From: Arion vulgaris
Taxonomy: Eukaryota; Mollusca; Gastropoda; Stylommatophora; Arionidae
NCBI GenBank assembly: GCA_020796225.1
Contig: CM036753.1
Span: forward strand, 87,202,203-87,266,202
Direction of reading: 5' to 3'
DNA length: 64,000 bases
How positions within the stretch are numbered: the first letter of the stretch is position 1; each line of letters opens with the position of its first letter. Of the stretch, positions 10,910 to 21,694 are shown piece by piece. The position numbers and the translations under genes are program-made. The notes beneath the pieces are model-generated. The model was given only the letters and a program-made list of their open reading frames with translations. It searched no databases and was not told the origin of the DNA.

Positions 10910-11450
10910 TATAACTTACAAAATATTGTCTGCAAAGACGAAAAGGTAAAACAGAGATGAGGCGGAGCACCACACAAAGGTAAACATTAATATCAGTCCA
11001 AGCTTCTACCACAACATTTTATCAAGGAAGAGTGTATGAATCTGTTGAAAAAAAACAAATACAATTAAAGAAATCCATTTACAGCGCACATTTATAAAAC
11101 ATTTGATGTCGAAGTTGTGTATACAACAGTGATCGCTGAGGGAATTGCACAGTACTAAGTTTACAATAACAACATTATATCCATTCTCACTAAGACAAAG
11201 TGTTAAGTATATGGTTTCAAAGCCATTACATCTCGCTACGACAAGCAGAACTCATGAACTTGATTGCAGTGTGTAAGAGGTAGCAGATTTGAATGGCTCC
11301 CAAGAGCTCTTATTCCACGCTTCCAGTTAACGCTGTTCTAGCAAGATTATTTCCCATTATTTTATCTCTACAGCAATCTTCATTGTTGCTTAGGAATACT
11401 AAAATATATATGTATAAAATAATATATTTACCTACTTTTGTTACATTCTG
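10910..11450. other. unassigned AT-rich stretch
   Basis: Separates SINE-A copy 1 from the 55-bp array. No element, frame or repeat recognised. Confidence 0.5.
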
Positions 11451-11454
11451 AATA

Positions 11455-12562
11455 GCTGAATTCAATCCTGATCGTGTTTGTATGTATTCATTGTGCGTGT
11501 ATGGCTTAAATTGAACTCAATCTTGATTGTGTTTGTGTGTATTCATTGTGCGTGTATTGCTTAAATTGAACTCAATCCTGATCGTGTTTGTTGTATTCAT
11601 TGTGCGTGTATGCTAAATTGAACTCAACCATCGTGTTTGTGTTTGTTGTATTCATTGGCGTGTAGGCTCAAATTGAACTCAATCCTGATGTGTTTGTGTG
11701 TATTCATTGTGCGTGTATGGCTTAAATTGAACTCAATCTTGATTGTGTTTGTGTGTATTCATTGTGCGTGTATTGCTTAAATTGAACTCAATCTGATCGT
11801 GTTTGTATGTTTTCATTGTCTTGTATGGTTAAATTGAACTCAATCCTGATCGTGTTTGTATGTATTCATTGTGCGTCTACGGCTCAAATTGAACTCAATC
11901 TGATTGTGTTTTGTGCTATTCATTGTGCGTGTTATGTCTTAAATTGAACTCAATCCTGATTGTGTTTGTGTGTATTCATTGTGCGTGTATGGCTTAAATT
12001 GAACTAAATCCTGATCGTGTTTGTGTGTATTCATTGTGCGTGTATGACTTAAATTGAACTCAATCCTGATTGTGTTTGTGTGTATTCATTGTGCGTGTAT
12101 GGCTTAAATTGAACTCAATCCTGATCGTGTTTGTGTGTATTCATTGTGCGTGTATGGCTTAAATTGAACTCAATCCTGATTGTGTTTGTGTGTATTCATT
12201 GTGCGTGTATGTCTTAAATTGAACTCAATCCTGATCGTGTTTGTGTGTATTCATTGTGCGTGTATGGCTTAAATTGAACTCAATCCTGATCGTGTTTGTA
12301 TGTATTCATTGTGCGTGTATGGCTTAAATTGAACTCAATCCTGATCGTGTTTGTATGTATTCATTGTGCGTGTATGGCTTAAATTGAACTCAATCATGAT
12401 CATGTTTGTATGTATTCATTGTGCGTGTACGGCTCAAATTGAACTCAATCCTGATCGTGTTTGTGTGTATTCATTGTGCGTGTATGGCTTAAATTGAACT
12501 CAATCCTGATCGTGTTTGTGTTTGTATGTATTCATTGTGCGTGTATGGCTTAAATTGTAATC
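11455..12562. repeat. 55-bp tandem array
   Basis: About 20 copies of TTAAATTGAACTCAATCCTG + ATCGTGTTTGTGTGTATTCA + TTGTGCGTGTATGGC. Spacing of CAATCCTGAT is exactly 55 from 12061 to 12500. Units at 11580-11950 have clustered missing bases, while those at 11950-12500 are almost perfect. Confidence 0.95.
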
Positions 12563-12729
12563 TTGTTTGTTTAATCATTAGCCAAATCTGATTTTGTATG
12601 ACATGGCTGTATAGGTATACATGTTTTACTGTAATTTTCTCTTTTTGTGTGTGTACAGATTTGTTGATTATAATATTACTGATGTTGTGTGCTGTTTTGT
12701 GGTTGATATTTTCTTGTTTTTATTTCTAC

Positions 12730-13465
12730 AAAGTATATGTTATTTGTTGTATTTATGTCCACAACGTATATGTTATTTGTTGTATTTATGTCCACAACGC
12801 ATATGTTATTTGTTGTATTTATGTCTATAACACATATGTTATTTGTTGTATTTATGTCTACAACGCATATGTTATTTGTTTTATTATGTCTACAACGTAT
12901 CTGTTATTTGTTTTATTATGTCTATAACACATATGTTATTTGTTGTATTTATGTCTACAACGCATATGTTATTTGTTTTATTTATGTCTACAACACATAT
13001 GTTATTTGTTGTATTTATGTCTACAACACATATGTTATTTGTTGTATTTATGTCTACAACACATATATTATTTGTTTTATTATGTCTACAACGCATATGT
13101 TATTTGTTGTATTTATGTCTACAACACATATGTTATTTGTTGTATTTATGTCTACAACACATATGTTATTTGTTTTATTATGTCTACAAAGCATATGTTA
13201 TTTGTTTTATTTATGTCTACAACACATATGTTATTTGTTTTATTTATGTCTACAACACATATGTTATTTGTTGTATTTATGTCTATAACACATATGTTAT
13301 TTGTTGTATTTATGTCTACAACGCATATGTTATTTGTTTTATTATGTCTACAACGTATCTGTTATTTGTTGTATTTATTTCTATAACGTATATGTTATTT
13401 GTTGTATTTATGTACACAACGCATATGTTATTTGTTGTATTTATGTCCACATTGGACATGCTATT
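12730..13465. repeat. 33-bp tandem array
   Basis: About 22 copies of TATGTTATTTGTTGTATTTA + TGTCTACAACACA. Most units are 33 bp (11 codons); some are a base or two shorter (TTTTATTATG), which switches the open phase between frames. The several 70-220 residue frames (repeat CYLLYLCLQRI / MSTTHMLFVVF) are translations of the array in different phases, not proteins. Confidence 0.95.
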
Positions 13466-13469
13466 TATT

Positions 13470-15070
13470 GCATATTTGTGCATCAAGATATTTCAATCTG
13501 TTTACATTCTCTGATACTGTTCCATCTTTGTGGTTATATTACTAATGCTATCATGCTATTTAGTCTAGAACTTCCGCTTTACTTTCCACAACTAGAACAA
13601 GAGCGAACAAAGTAAAGTAAAGAATACTTAGAATTAAAGAACTTTAGGAAATAAGAACATTTTCATTTGAAGAAATATTTCTTCCATTATTGCTAGATAA
13701 TAACAATAAGAACCGTGTGGCCGAGATTTTAGAGTGCCGGTATCTCAGTCTGTGAGGACTCGGGTTAAAACAAATGTAAAGTCAAGAGTTTTCTTTTCCT
13801 TCAAATTAAACAGTTCAATATGCACAATGCGTGACGACCACGTCGGATCGATCGCTTACCAAATTATAAAAAACCCATTTATTTCTCTGTGTAATAGCTT
13901 TTTATAAATGTAAATGTACTGTAACGAAGGAGAAGTAATTAACACTTCTATTGACAATAGAAAAAAGTAATGAAGATGTAATGAAGATGTAAAAAATCAA
14001 CCGTCACACAAAGAACGCTTATTACAATCAACAGACTGAAGAAATACACGATTGTAGTTATGTCATGACAATAGGTTGTTCAGAAACAAAATTGTCCAAG
14101 CTGGATAATAAAAAAGATGAAAAAATAAATAGAGAAGTCTGTAACAGTTTAACGAAGTAAAAAGAAAAGTAGACAAATAATAAAACGAAAGTTGAAAGAA
14201 TGGATATAATCACATACACATACCAGGATTTCATCGAAATATTGTGAGAAAAAAGAACACAGACAGACTAAAATAACCGGACTTATGTAGGTTACAGAAC
14301 TCGCTGAGGAAGATTAATCACACCATCAATTTTTTAAATGTTATTATGGCTGTCACTATCTGCTTATAAAATATATATACCGTAGTATCATTATATTTAA
14401 TACGCATAAAAATATACAGTATTACAACAAATGAGGTATTATTAATATGAGAGAGATTTCATTTTCATTATATGAACTTTTTTGTCGATATTTAAACATA
14501 TTTTTTTTTACGACATTTGACAAGAATCAAGGGTTCTTAAATTATGTAGAGAAAAACATGGGCAGATTTAACTTTTTGCTGATTATATTTATTTTATCAG
14601 AGGCGGCAGCTCTAATTTTATTCTGATACAGTTTTATGTATTTGATTGAAACTGTCAGTTCTAGATACGAACAAGTGCAGTTTGACATTAAAGGTGGGAG
14701 GAAAAAAAACAGCAACATATAATCAACTCGGACATCACATGCCCTATACATAACTCTTTCAGCTCTTAACATTTTTGTTGTTTTTTGAATGTTATTGAAG
14801 AATGTTCTAGCAAGTATTTGTTTTTGTTCAATTCTAGAACAGATATGGCGACACTTGACATGTAGTGCTACACATTAGAAAGATATTCAGTTAGCACGTA
14901 TGTGCACATATGTGTGTGTATTTATGTATATATATGTGTGTGTTTACGCTTATTTTGGATTTAGTCAGTATTTTATAGATCTGTTTTTACTTTATTTTAT
15001 CTTCTGTACACGTAGTTCATAAGTTAAGTTTACTCAAACAGACATTTCTCACGGTCATCTTTCTCTGAAG
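13470..15070. other. long AT-rich stretch, no supported gene
   Basis: A weak tRNA-like segment at about 13717-13780 (GTGTGGCCGAGATTTTAGAG...GGACTCGGGTTAAAAC) could be the head of a very old SINE, but the B box is poor. Otherwise it is AT-rich, with a TG/TA-rich patch near 14895-14945 and a 76-codon minus frame at 14542 that matches nothing I know. Confidence 0.45.
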
Positions 15071-15074
15071 TTAT

Positions 15075-15325
15075 TATTTGTCTTCTTATTCTTCTTCAAG
15101 CGCTCCATATCGACCACTTATTAAGCCACTCTTTGTGATTTGTATGTGATCTGAGCCTAAGAGCGATTATACATTGTGCCAGTTATGCACCTACACATCA
15201 GATTACTGCGACGCTTTTTATTTACTAGGGTAGCTTCATAAGTTCCTACCTCACTCGCCTCTTACGACATGCCTTATAGGTCGCAGTGTTACTATACTTT
15301 GCTCCTCGTGCGAGCCCCCGTAACA
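15075..15325 (-). mobile_element. SINE-C, decayed copy
   Basis: Starts with TTCTTCTTCAAGCG (remnant of the AAG tail in reverse), includes CACTCTTTGTGAT, CGCCTCTTACGACATGCC and ends near CGAGCCCCCGTAACAC. These motifs align in order with the minus-strand copies at 48953 and 52935, with many substitutions. Confidence 0.7.
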
Positions 15326-15488
15326 CGCGGCTGGTTGTTATTCTATTCTATCAATTATGTAATCCAATGTTCCTCCCCAGTCTAATGTCTGTGTAGCTGA
15401 TGGATCTATCTACTGATCTAGCTCTTCTTGTCATCTCATGTGTTCTCATCTCTGTCTTATTCTGCGATCTATTTTTCTCACAACCCGT

Positions 15489-15928
15489 AGTCATTGCAGT
15501 CAAACCGTTGGCATATATGCAGTCAAACCGTTGGCATAATATGCAGTCAAACCGTTGGCATAATATGCAGTCAAACCGTTGGCATATATGCAGTCAAACC
15601 GTTGGCATATATGCAGTCAAACCGTTGGCATATATGCAGTCAAACCGTTGGCATATATGCAGTCAAACCGTTGGCATATATGCAGTCAAACCGTTGGCAT
15701 AATATGCAGTCAAACCGTTGGCATATATGCAGTCAAACCGTTGGCATAATATGCAGTCAAACCGTTGGCATATATGCAGTCAAACCGTTGGCTATATGTC
15801 AACGTTGGCATAATATGCACTACGTCAAACCTTGGCATATATCAGTCAATCTCTTGTCTTATCTGCAGTCTAAACCGTTGCATATTGCAGTCAAACCGTT
15901 GGCATATATGCAGTCAAACCGCAACTGC
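15489..15928. repeat. 23/24-bp tandem array
   Basis: About 18 copies of GCAGTCAAACCGTTGGCATA + TAT (23 bp) or + ATAT (24 bp). The two lengths are interspersed (15543 to 15567 is 24, then 15590 is 23), so the frame shifts along the array. Copies near 15780-15870 are degraded. Confidence 0.95.
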
Positions 15929-16034
15929 TCAAATTATACACCTTACTAAGCCAACAATTTCGTTGTCTATAATTCATTGTGTTAGGAAAATACACAACTA
16001 TTATAGCAGGTATTATTAACCTGTTAGTTTAACA

Positions 16035-16134
16035 GTACAATATAAAGAAGAACTGGAGGGAGCTGCCGGAGATAGCTAGAGATATGAAGACTTTGCCTGA
16101 GTTGGTTGAGGGTATATTCCCCAATCCAGATTAA

Positions 16135-16188
<54 letters not shown>

Positions 16189-16190
16189 TG
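16035..16190 (+). mobile_element. LINE 3' end followed by (GA)n
   Basis: The frame reads KKNWRELPEIARDMKTLPEL then VEGIFPNPD-stop, the standard last residues of a family of LINE ORF2 proteins, followed by a (GA)22-23 microsatellite at 16141-16186. Only the last ~35 codons survive. The microsatellite sits exactly where the LINE tail should be. Confidence 0.6.
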
Positions 16191-16251
16191 TCTTACTTTT
16201 TTTACTAAAGAGAAAATATCATATTTCCTACCGCATTTTTTAAAGATTCAT

Positions 16252-16582
16252 TCTTCTTCTTCTTTTGTCGTCACATTGCTATCGGGTTGTTGCCCAGTGT
16301 TGTGGTTGTCTGTTTTTATCTTGCGCTGTTCTAGTGGCTTGGGTGATTGTTATTTTGCTCTTTCACAGGATTCTGCTACGCCATCTAACCATCTTTTCCG
16401 TGGTCTTCCTCTTGCCTTCTTTCCGATGTTCTGTTGTAGAAGACTCTGTATACTGTGGAGTTTGGATGAATTCTTATTAAGTGGCCAAACCACTTCATTC
16501 TTTGTTTCTCTATGTAATTCATACACGGTTTTGTTCCAACTTTCTTTTCTTTCTCTTAATTCTCTCCAAAGATTCATTTCTC
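16252..16582 (-). mobile_element. LINE ORF2 C-terminal remnant, AAG tail
   Basis: Minus strand encodes MNLWRELRERKESWNKTVYE and, after degenerate sequence, NIGKKARGRPRKRWLDGVAE. The RGRPRKRWLDGV motif is typical of the LINE ORF2 C terminus. The tail side reads AAAAGAAGAAGAAGAA (16250-16265), the same tail type as the RTE element at 26182. Confidence 0.7.
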
Positions 16583-16737
16583 TCTCTTAATTAGAATTCT
16601 ACTTTAAATGTGCGTTTTCTCAACTAACAATTTATTCTAGAACATTTCTAGATCTATCTAAATCATGTATCCAGAATCCAATTACAGATACCCATCACCT
16701 CACCTCTAAACTTAATTATGAAAATCTGCGAAAATGT

Positions 16738-16950
16738 CATGGCGGTCAAAAGGTAAGAGTCCAACAGTTTATCTGGTCACTAGGGTAAGGGTCAAATAAT
16801 TTATCTGGTCAAACGGGTAAAAGTCCAAAAGTTTATCCGGTCAAACAGGTAAAAGTCCAATACTTTATCCGGTCAAAAGGTAAGAGTCGAATATTTTATT
16901 CCGTTGAAAGGTAAGAGTTAAATAGTTTATCCGGTCAAAAGGATAAAGTG
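16738..16950. repeat. ~32-bp minisatellite, six degenerate copies
   Basis: Unit close to GGTCAAAAGGTAAGAGTCCA + ATAGTTTATCCG. Successive units differ by several substitutions and small indels. Confidence 0.85.
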
Positions 16951-17244
16951 AATCTAGTTTTTATGTTTATTTTTTCTCCATCTTACATGCACTGCTACAC
17001 TGCCACACTGCTACACTGCCACACAATGCTTACATTGTTACTTTACCGCCAAAATCAGTTTGCAAATTGCTACATTACAACAGCATCATCATCTACATTT
17101 ACTGTCACGACAAATACAGCTACCACTATCAGGTGTCCAATTATTGTTATTGTATATACTAATTGCAGTGCTACTAATATACCTGTATCTGGTGGGAATA
17201 GCGCAACAACTACTCAACTACTGTAAGAGCACACATATTCCAGT

Positions 17245-17640
17245 TGCATGATTGTTCATTTGATGATCATCTTCATCGCACATCGTACATGACCATAATT
17301 GCTCCGATCTCCTCCCAAGCATGTATTTCAGTGTGTTAAGACTAACAACTCCCGCTCTGTATTGATTGATGTATCATCTACTGGGGTTTCTCTCGTGGTT
17401 TCCCCGACTTGCTGCATCTATCGGTATGTATAACTTGCACAACCGAGGCAAAGAGTACCCTTTACCTTCTTCGTTTTAGTCTTCAGATCATATGTTTTCT
17501 CTTAGAGCGTTGATGATGTCGCTTTTGTTCATAGAAGGCCCATTCTCAATCATAGCATTTTCCGCCAGTACCTCCGCTCTCTCATTGCCATTCGCCACAG
17601 AATGACATGGGACAACGATGTAGGTAATTATCTGGATTGT
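17245..17640 (-). mobile_element. RNase-H LINE, 3' remnant
   Basis: Minus-strand frame: VPCHSVANGNERAEVLAENA then NKSDIINALREN before a stop. The VP.H.G..GNERA..LA pattern is the C-terminal part of an RNase H domain, as found in I/Jockey-type LINEs. The DIINALRE segment also follows the RNase H part in the copy at 40018 (DIINSLRERGR). Towards the 3' end both share GGAGATCGGAGCA[ATC]TTATGG. The interior has stops and frameshifts. RNase H would remove RNA during element insertion; here it is inactive. Confidence 0.7.
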
Positions 17641-17694
17641 TGCAAATCAAAATACTGATAGAAAATCAGCATAAAATCACATAAGTCCTATCGA

Positions 17695-17932
17695 AGATAA
17701 ATGTTATAGAAGAGCTCTCAAAAGTCTATCGACAGAGAAAATAACAAACACATGCATCAAACAAAAATCTGGAATTGAAGCAAATTGGATGATGAGAAAA
17801 ATAAGGTTGCGGAAAGTAAAGCATTTTAGACACATAAAGAGACAGATACGTTTGGATAGAGCAATTATGGAGGAAGGCGTTGTAGGAAAACGAGGAAGAA
17901 GGAAGACCAAAGGAAATATGAACATATGACGT
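17695..17932 (+). mobile_element. LINE ORF2 C-terminal remnant
   Basis: The open plus-strand reading gives YRRALKSLSTEKITN, MMRKIRLRKVKHFRHIKRQI, then DRAIMEEGVVGKRGRRKTKG. This corresponds to the 'KL.YFGHI.R...L...I..G.V.GKRGRGRP' region near the ORF2 C terminus. It has no ATG at a normal place and is not a gene on its own. Confidence 0.65.
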
Positions 17933-17944
17933 TATGTATGACTT

Positions 17945-18170
17945 GATTTATTGATTGAGTGATTGATTGGAGCATCATCATTGCACTTCGGTGAGTAGCC
18001 ATGTGTGCTCCGATCTCTTTCTTACACAGGACGATCTCAGTAACAGTGCACAAACTCCATAGCACCGGCGAGGTCCCCGATGTAGTTCGCAATAATGACA
18101 TCTGGCGTATTATAAAGAGACATTCCGAAGGCCTGTTTTGATGGCACAGTTCAGTCCAGAACAAGCTACT
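17945..18170 (-). mobile_element. SINE-D / RNase-H LINE 3' end
   Basis: Reverse strand contains CTACATCGGGGACCTCGCCG, TGCTATGGAGTTTGTGCACTG, GAGATCGGAGCACACATGG and GAAGTGCAATGATGATG, ending in (TCAA)-like tail AATCAATCACTCAATCAATA. The same block is found in order at 20200-20330, 40860-41010 and 46420-46560. It may be a SINE or a LINE 3' UTR; see the finding on shared tails. Confidence 0.7.
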
Positions 18171-18405
18171 GGATGATGATGACTTAATTGATGTTATTCT
18201 TGCTACTATTTTCTGTCATGAGTCGGTTCTAACAACATCTCTAGTAGCAAATCAGATCTGATACCATGCTACAGTATAACTCTAGATGTGATACTTGAAA
18301 GCGGGGGTTTTCTGTCAAACTGAATCTTACAGTTACTGTCTGTTAGATCATTTACATACACTTTAGTCAAAATTCAGATGTACCTGTACTACATGTTGCA
18401 GTGAC
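18170..18405. other. unassigned stretch
   Basis: No element recognised between the SINE-D/LINE end and a SINE-C fragment. Confidence 0.4.
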
Positions 18406-18409
18406 TTAA

Positions 18410-18500
18410 CGGTAGGCGCAACGTACACACGTTTTTGGCCTAAACCACACAGATCATAAATGTTGGTTAATTTTGTTGATAAAAACGAATGCAAACAGAC
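18410..18500 (+). mobile_element. SINE-C 3' fragment
   Basis: Contains GCAACGTACACACGTTTTTGG, AGATCATAAATG and AACGAATGCAAAC, which align with the 3' half of SINE-C (GCAACGTATACACGTTCTTGG...AACGAACGCAAAG). Confidence 0.6.
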
Positions 18501-18715
18501 AAACTACTGTTATCAGTAGCTTATTTCCGATTTTATTTTAGGCTGAAATATTTCAAACATATTATATGATGTCGACTTCTGGTCTGTGTTGGGATAAACA
18601 AACTGTTATGAAAATAAATAACAAAATGTTACCAGATACTTATATCAGATTACATCATTAGTCTTAACTGTAATTCTATGTACTTATTTTAATGTACCAC
18701 ATATATTAACCATTT

Positions 18716-18930
18716 TTATATTTTTTATTACTGATCCAGAAGCACTTGAGCTTTCAGCTCTTCGGCTCGGTGCTGTGGACATAGTAACCCTTCGGTTCGG
18801 TGTCACGAACACCGTGAATCTGGTGAACCTGTGGCTTTTCTGCCAGCCCGCGGAATTGAACCCGCACTCACAGGAGCTTGTCACCCGTAGTACAACGCGC
18901 TACGAACACGCTGGGCAGACGGGTGAATAT
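18716..18930 (-). mobile_element. SINE-B copy with perfect 15-bp TSD
   Basis: On the minus strand the element starts CCCGTCTGCCCAGCGTGTTC, has the B box GGTTCAATTCC, then CTGGCAGAAAAGCCACAGG and ends GAGCTGAAAGCTCAAGTGCT + TCTGGATCAG and an A/T-rich tail. Both sides carry ATATATTAACCATTT (18701-18715 and 18931-18945), a 15-bp target-site duplication. The right TSD copy contains the left end of a TTAA element (18936), so the SINE landed on that element's edge. A tRNA-like head and TSD indicate LINE-mediated insertion. Confidence 0.95.
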
Positions 18931-18935
18931 ATATA

Positions 18936-19051
18936 TTAACCATTTCACTCCGTCATTTGCCTTTGGAATGAATTAGCCAGTATACTAGCTTTGAGTCATC
19001 TTAAAAAACAAACAACCCCAGTCTACCAGCTCAGAAGGTCGAATGAGTTAG
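18936..19051. mobile_element. piggyBac-like MITE, decayed
   Basis: Starts TTAACCATTTCACTCCG and ends GGTCGAATGAGTTAG, imperfect inverted repeats with a TTAA at the left and TTAG at the right. The interior (TTAGCCAGTATACTAGCTTT, ATCTTAAAAAA, CAGCTCAG) aligns in order with the better-preserved copy at 38652-38797. Short, non-coding, so mobilised by another element's transposase if at all. Confidence 0.7.
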
Positions 19052-19540
19052 ATTTCTTTTACACATATTTCATATTTTTAAAACAGTGTCAAAGCTAGTA
19101 TCACGGCTAATCTGCGATACACTGAACGATATTTTCATATTTTAGAATATTCAAGCAATATTTTCATTATATATGAGGAAACGAGCTCCCATACTTTGTT
19201 AAGTGATTTATCATTGGTGACGTCATTACTTCTTCCCAAGAAGTTGTCAACACAGGATATAAGCGGATGCTACCAGATGTTCTTCCTAAATAAGACTGTC
19301 ATTCCTATCAACAAGATGGACGTTTCCTTACTAGCTGTAGACAGTAACAACAAATTGGAACAACGAAAAGTTATATGGTTGTCGTTGAGAACATACAAGT
19401 GAATACTTGACAGTATGACAAGCTGACCACGAAATTTAGTAGTTTCTAGAATTTCCACAACGACTTCGTGAGATCAAGTTTCTATAGTTCAATCGGAGCC
19501 TTACAATAAAATATAAACTTCGTGGGGACATCGGGATATT
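19052..19540. other. unassigned stretch between two DNA elements
   Basis: A 68-codon plus frame (19196-19402) shows no recognisable motif or repeat; unsupported as a gene. Confidence 0.45.
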
Positions 19541-19549
19541 ATTCTAAGA

Positions 19550-19992
19550 CAGCGTTTCCCAAAGTGGGTGGTCCGCCCCCCAGTGGGCGCTGAAGCGTTC
19601 TAGGAGGGCGATTGTGAGTTCAGAAGCAGTCAGACGATTAGGGGTCGGTGGCTCCTTAAAGAAGAAATTAATAATAAATATTTTAAAATAATTTATTTTC
19701 GTGATTTTGCGATTGAATAATCATTTAAGATTTGAATTCTGCATTTAAATTCATCTTATGTCCGTCTTACACGTTCCATTTTTTCATCAATTTTCTATTT
19801 CATGTATATAATCATATGAAAATTGACCATATGTTACATAAATATATATCAATTTTCTATGCCAAAGAGAAAATAGAGCATGTATATATGTGGGAGGGGG
19901 GGCGTTGGCAAACTGTTATAATGTGGAGGGAGGCGTTACAAAGTTTATGTTGTGCAAAGTGGGCGGTGAGCCAAAAAGTTTGGGAATCTATG
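19550..19992. mobile_element. hAT-like non-autonomous transposon with 8-bp TSD
   Basis: Left end CAGCGTTTCCCAAAGTGGG; right end, read inward, CATAGATTCCCAAACTTTTT. The 'CAG.GTTTCCCAAA..GGG' end is the hallmark of hAT/Charlie-type elements. Flanking octamers are TTCTAAGA (19542-19549) and ATCTAAGA (19993-20000), seven of eight identical, the TSD length expected for hAT. Subterminal G-rich/GCGG motifs occur on both sides (GGTCCGCCCCCC, GGGCGGTGAGCC). The 443-bp interior is AT-rich and encodes no transposase. Confidence 0.85.
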
Positions 19993-20019
19993 ATCTAAGA
20001 GATCCCCGATCTCAGTGTA

Positions 20020-20326
20020 GGTGTTATAGATTCCTAGTCATATCGGAGACGGACGATAAAACATTTGTCTCGTGTTCAAGCTGAGCACGTAAAAGAACAT
20101 TTCAAAATCGAGAAGAGCAGGCTGGAAAGCCGCTGCACAGGCAAAATTCATTAGCAAAAATTAGAAAAAATAAAATTCCTGCAAAATATTGTTACCATTT
20201 TCTATATTACATCGGGGACCCTCGACGGTGCTACAGAGTTCATGCACTGCCACTGCTATCTTTACGCGTAAGAATGAGATCGGAACACACATGGTTACTT
20301 ACTGAAGTGCAATGACGATGGTCCAC

Positions 20327-20330
<4 letters not shown>
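20020..20330 (+). mobile_element. SINE-D copy
   Basis: About 310 bp: TTCCTAGTCATATCGGAGACGG, GCACGTAAAAGAACATTTCA, CATTAGCAAAAATTAG, then ACATCGGGGACCCTCGACGG, GAGATCGGAACACACATGG and GAAGTGCAATGACGATGG, followed by the (TCAA)n tail. The copy at 40670-41010 matches along the whole length. No clear A/B boxes identified. Confidence 0.75.
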
Positions 20331-20414
<84 letters not shown>

Positions 20415-20440
20415 CATCAATCAATCAATCAATTAATCAG

Positions 20441-20473
<33 letters not shown>

Positions 20474-20612
20474 TAATTAATCAATCAATCAATCAGTCAG
20501 TCAGTCAGTCAATCAATCAATCAATCAATCAGTCAGTCAGTCAATCAGTCATTCAGTCAATCAATCAATCAGTCAGTCAGTCAATCAATCAATCGATCGA
20601 TCGATCGATTGA
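20316..20612. repeat. (TCAA)n microsatellite, expanded SINE-D tail
   Basis: About 290 bp of TCAA tetramers with TCAG, TTAA and TCGA variants, beginning directly at the 3' end of SINE-D. Other SINE-D copies end in only a few degenerate TCAA units (17945, 41000, 46540), so this is an expanded retroposon tail. Confidence 0.95.
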
Positions 20613-20617
20613 TGAAT

Positions 20618-20690
20618 AACCTTTACGTTTTCAAGCTGAACACACACGTAAAAGAACTCGGGGTTGTTGAAAATGGATTAAAGTAGGCTG
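20618..20690 (+). mobile_element. SINE-D 5' fragment
   Basis: TTTTCAAGCTGAACACACAC, GTAAAAGAACTCGGGG and GTTGAAAATGGAT align with 20070-20110 and 40730-40770. It begins immediately after the TCAA tail of the previous copy. Confidence 0.6.
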
Positions 20691-20694
20691 AGAA

Positions 20695-21105
20695 ATTTAG
20701 TGTTGGATTGAAATTCTAAAAGAAACAATTTCTACACATTTTTACCAACTTCAAAATGACACTTGCAGACTCACGCCGATGATACCAAGTTAGTTGTATT
20801 TTTCTATGATCGTCCAGAGATTCTCGTTACTGACCGTGTGGAATTTCTAGTCAGTTAGATGAAAGCGAAGAACTGGTAACAACTGCTGTTCTTGACATTT
20901 TTCTTGCAACTGACCAGCAGCAAATATCTACTTATGGACCACCACCTCCTTCTGTAAATGCACACTGACTCATTGACTTTCTGTTCAAAGCTTCTGTCAA
21001 GATGCGACGTGTGAAGGTTTAAAGGATTCCGAGGAATAAGTTCTCTGCGATTGATAATAAGAAGATGGTTGTTACACTTTTGGTGGTTTCTTTTGCGTTT
21101 GTATA
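20695..21105. other. unassigned stretch
   Basis: No feature recognised before the SINE-B insertion at 21116. Confidence 0.45.
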
Positions 21106-21115
21106 CATGAAGGAT

Positions 21116-21308
21116 GTCCGTCTGCCCAGCGTGTTCGTAGCGCGTTGGACTACGGGTGACTATCCCTTTGTGTGTGCGGGTTCAATTCCGCGGGATGGCA
21201 GAAAAGCCACAGATTCCCAGATTTACGGTGTTCGTGGCACCGAACCGAAGGTTACGATGTCCATGGCACCGAGCCGAAAGCTCAAGTGCTTCTGGATGGG
21301 AAAAAAAA
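21116..21308 (+). mobile_element. SINE-B copy with 9-bp TSD
   Basis: Starts GTCCGTCTGCCCAGCGTGTT, B box GGTTCAATTCC at 21179-21189, ends CTCAAGTGCTTCTGGATGGG + (A)8. Flanked by ATGAAGGAT at 21107-21115 and 21309-21317, a 9-bp direct duplication. The 84-codon frame across it is not a gene. A 28-bp tandem array starts just after the right TSD. Confidence 0.93.
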
Positions 21309-21324
21309 TGAAGGATTAATGCAC

Positions 21325-21692
21325 CTTACATTTTGGAGATAATTTCACTGTTACATTTTGGGAGATAATTCACTTGTTACATTTTGGAGATAATTCCTCT
21401 GTTACATTTGGGAACAATTTCCTCTGTTACATTTTGGGAGATAATTTCACTCTGTTACATTTGGGAGATAATTTCACTGTTACATTTTGGGAGATAATTT
21501 CACCTGTTACATTTTGGGAGATAATTTCACTCTGTTACATTTTGGAGATAATTTCACTCTGTTACATTTGGAGATAATTTCACTCTGTTACATTTTTGGG
21601 AGATAATTTCACTCTGTTACATTTTTGGGAGATAATTTCACTCTGTTACATTTTTGGGAGATAATTTCACTCTGTTACATTTGTGGATAAAG
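21325..21692. repeat. 26-29 bp tandem array
   Basis: About 13 copies of TGTTACATTTTGGGAGATAA + TTTCAC(TC), with unit length varying between about 24 and 29 bp through T-run and TC differences. Confidence 0.93.
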
Positions 21693-21694
21693 TA

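Noticed and set aside
12598..13615. Hydrophobic repeat 'proteins' that look like membrane segments
   Set aside because: AT-rich 33-bp tandem repeat translated in shifting frames; unit-length variants switch the phase, which a real gene would not tolerate.
18840..18920. Functional tRNA genes at SINE-B and SINE-A heads
   Set aside because: A/B boxes are present, but acceptor stem pairing and 3' end are absent and the same non-tRNA body follows in every copy, so these are SINEs.
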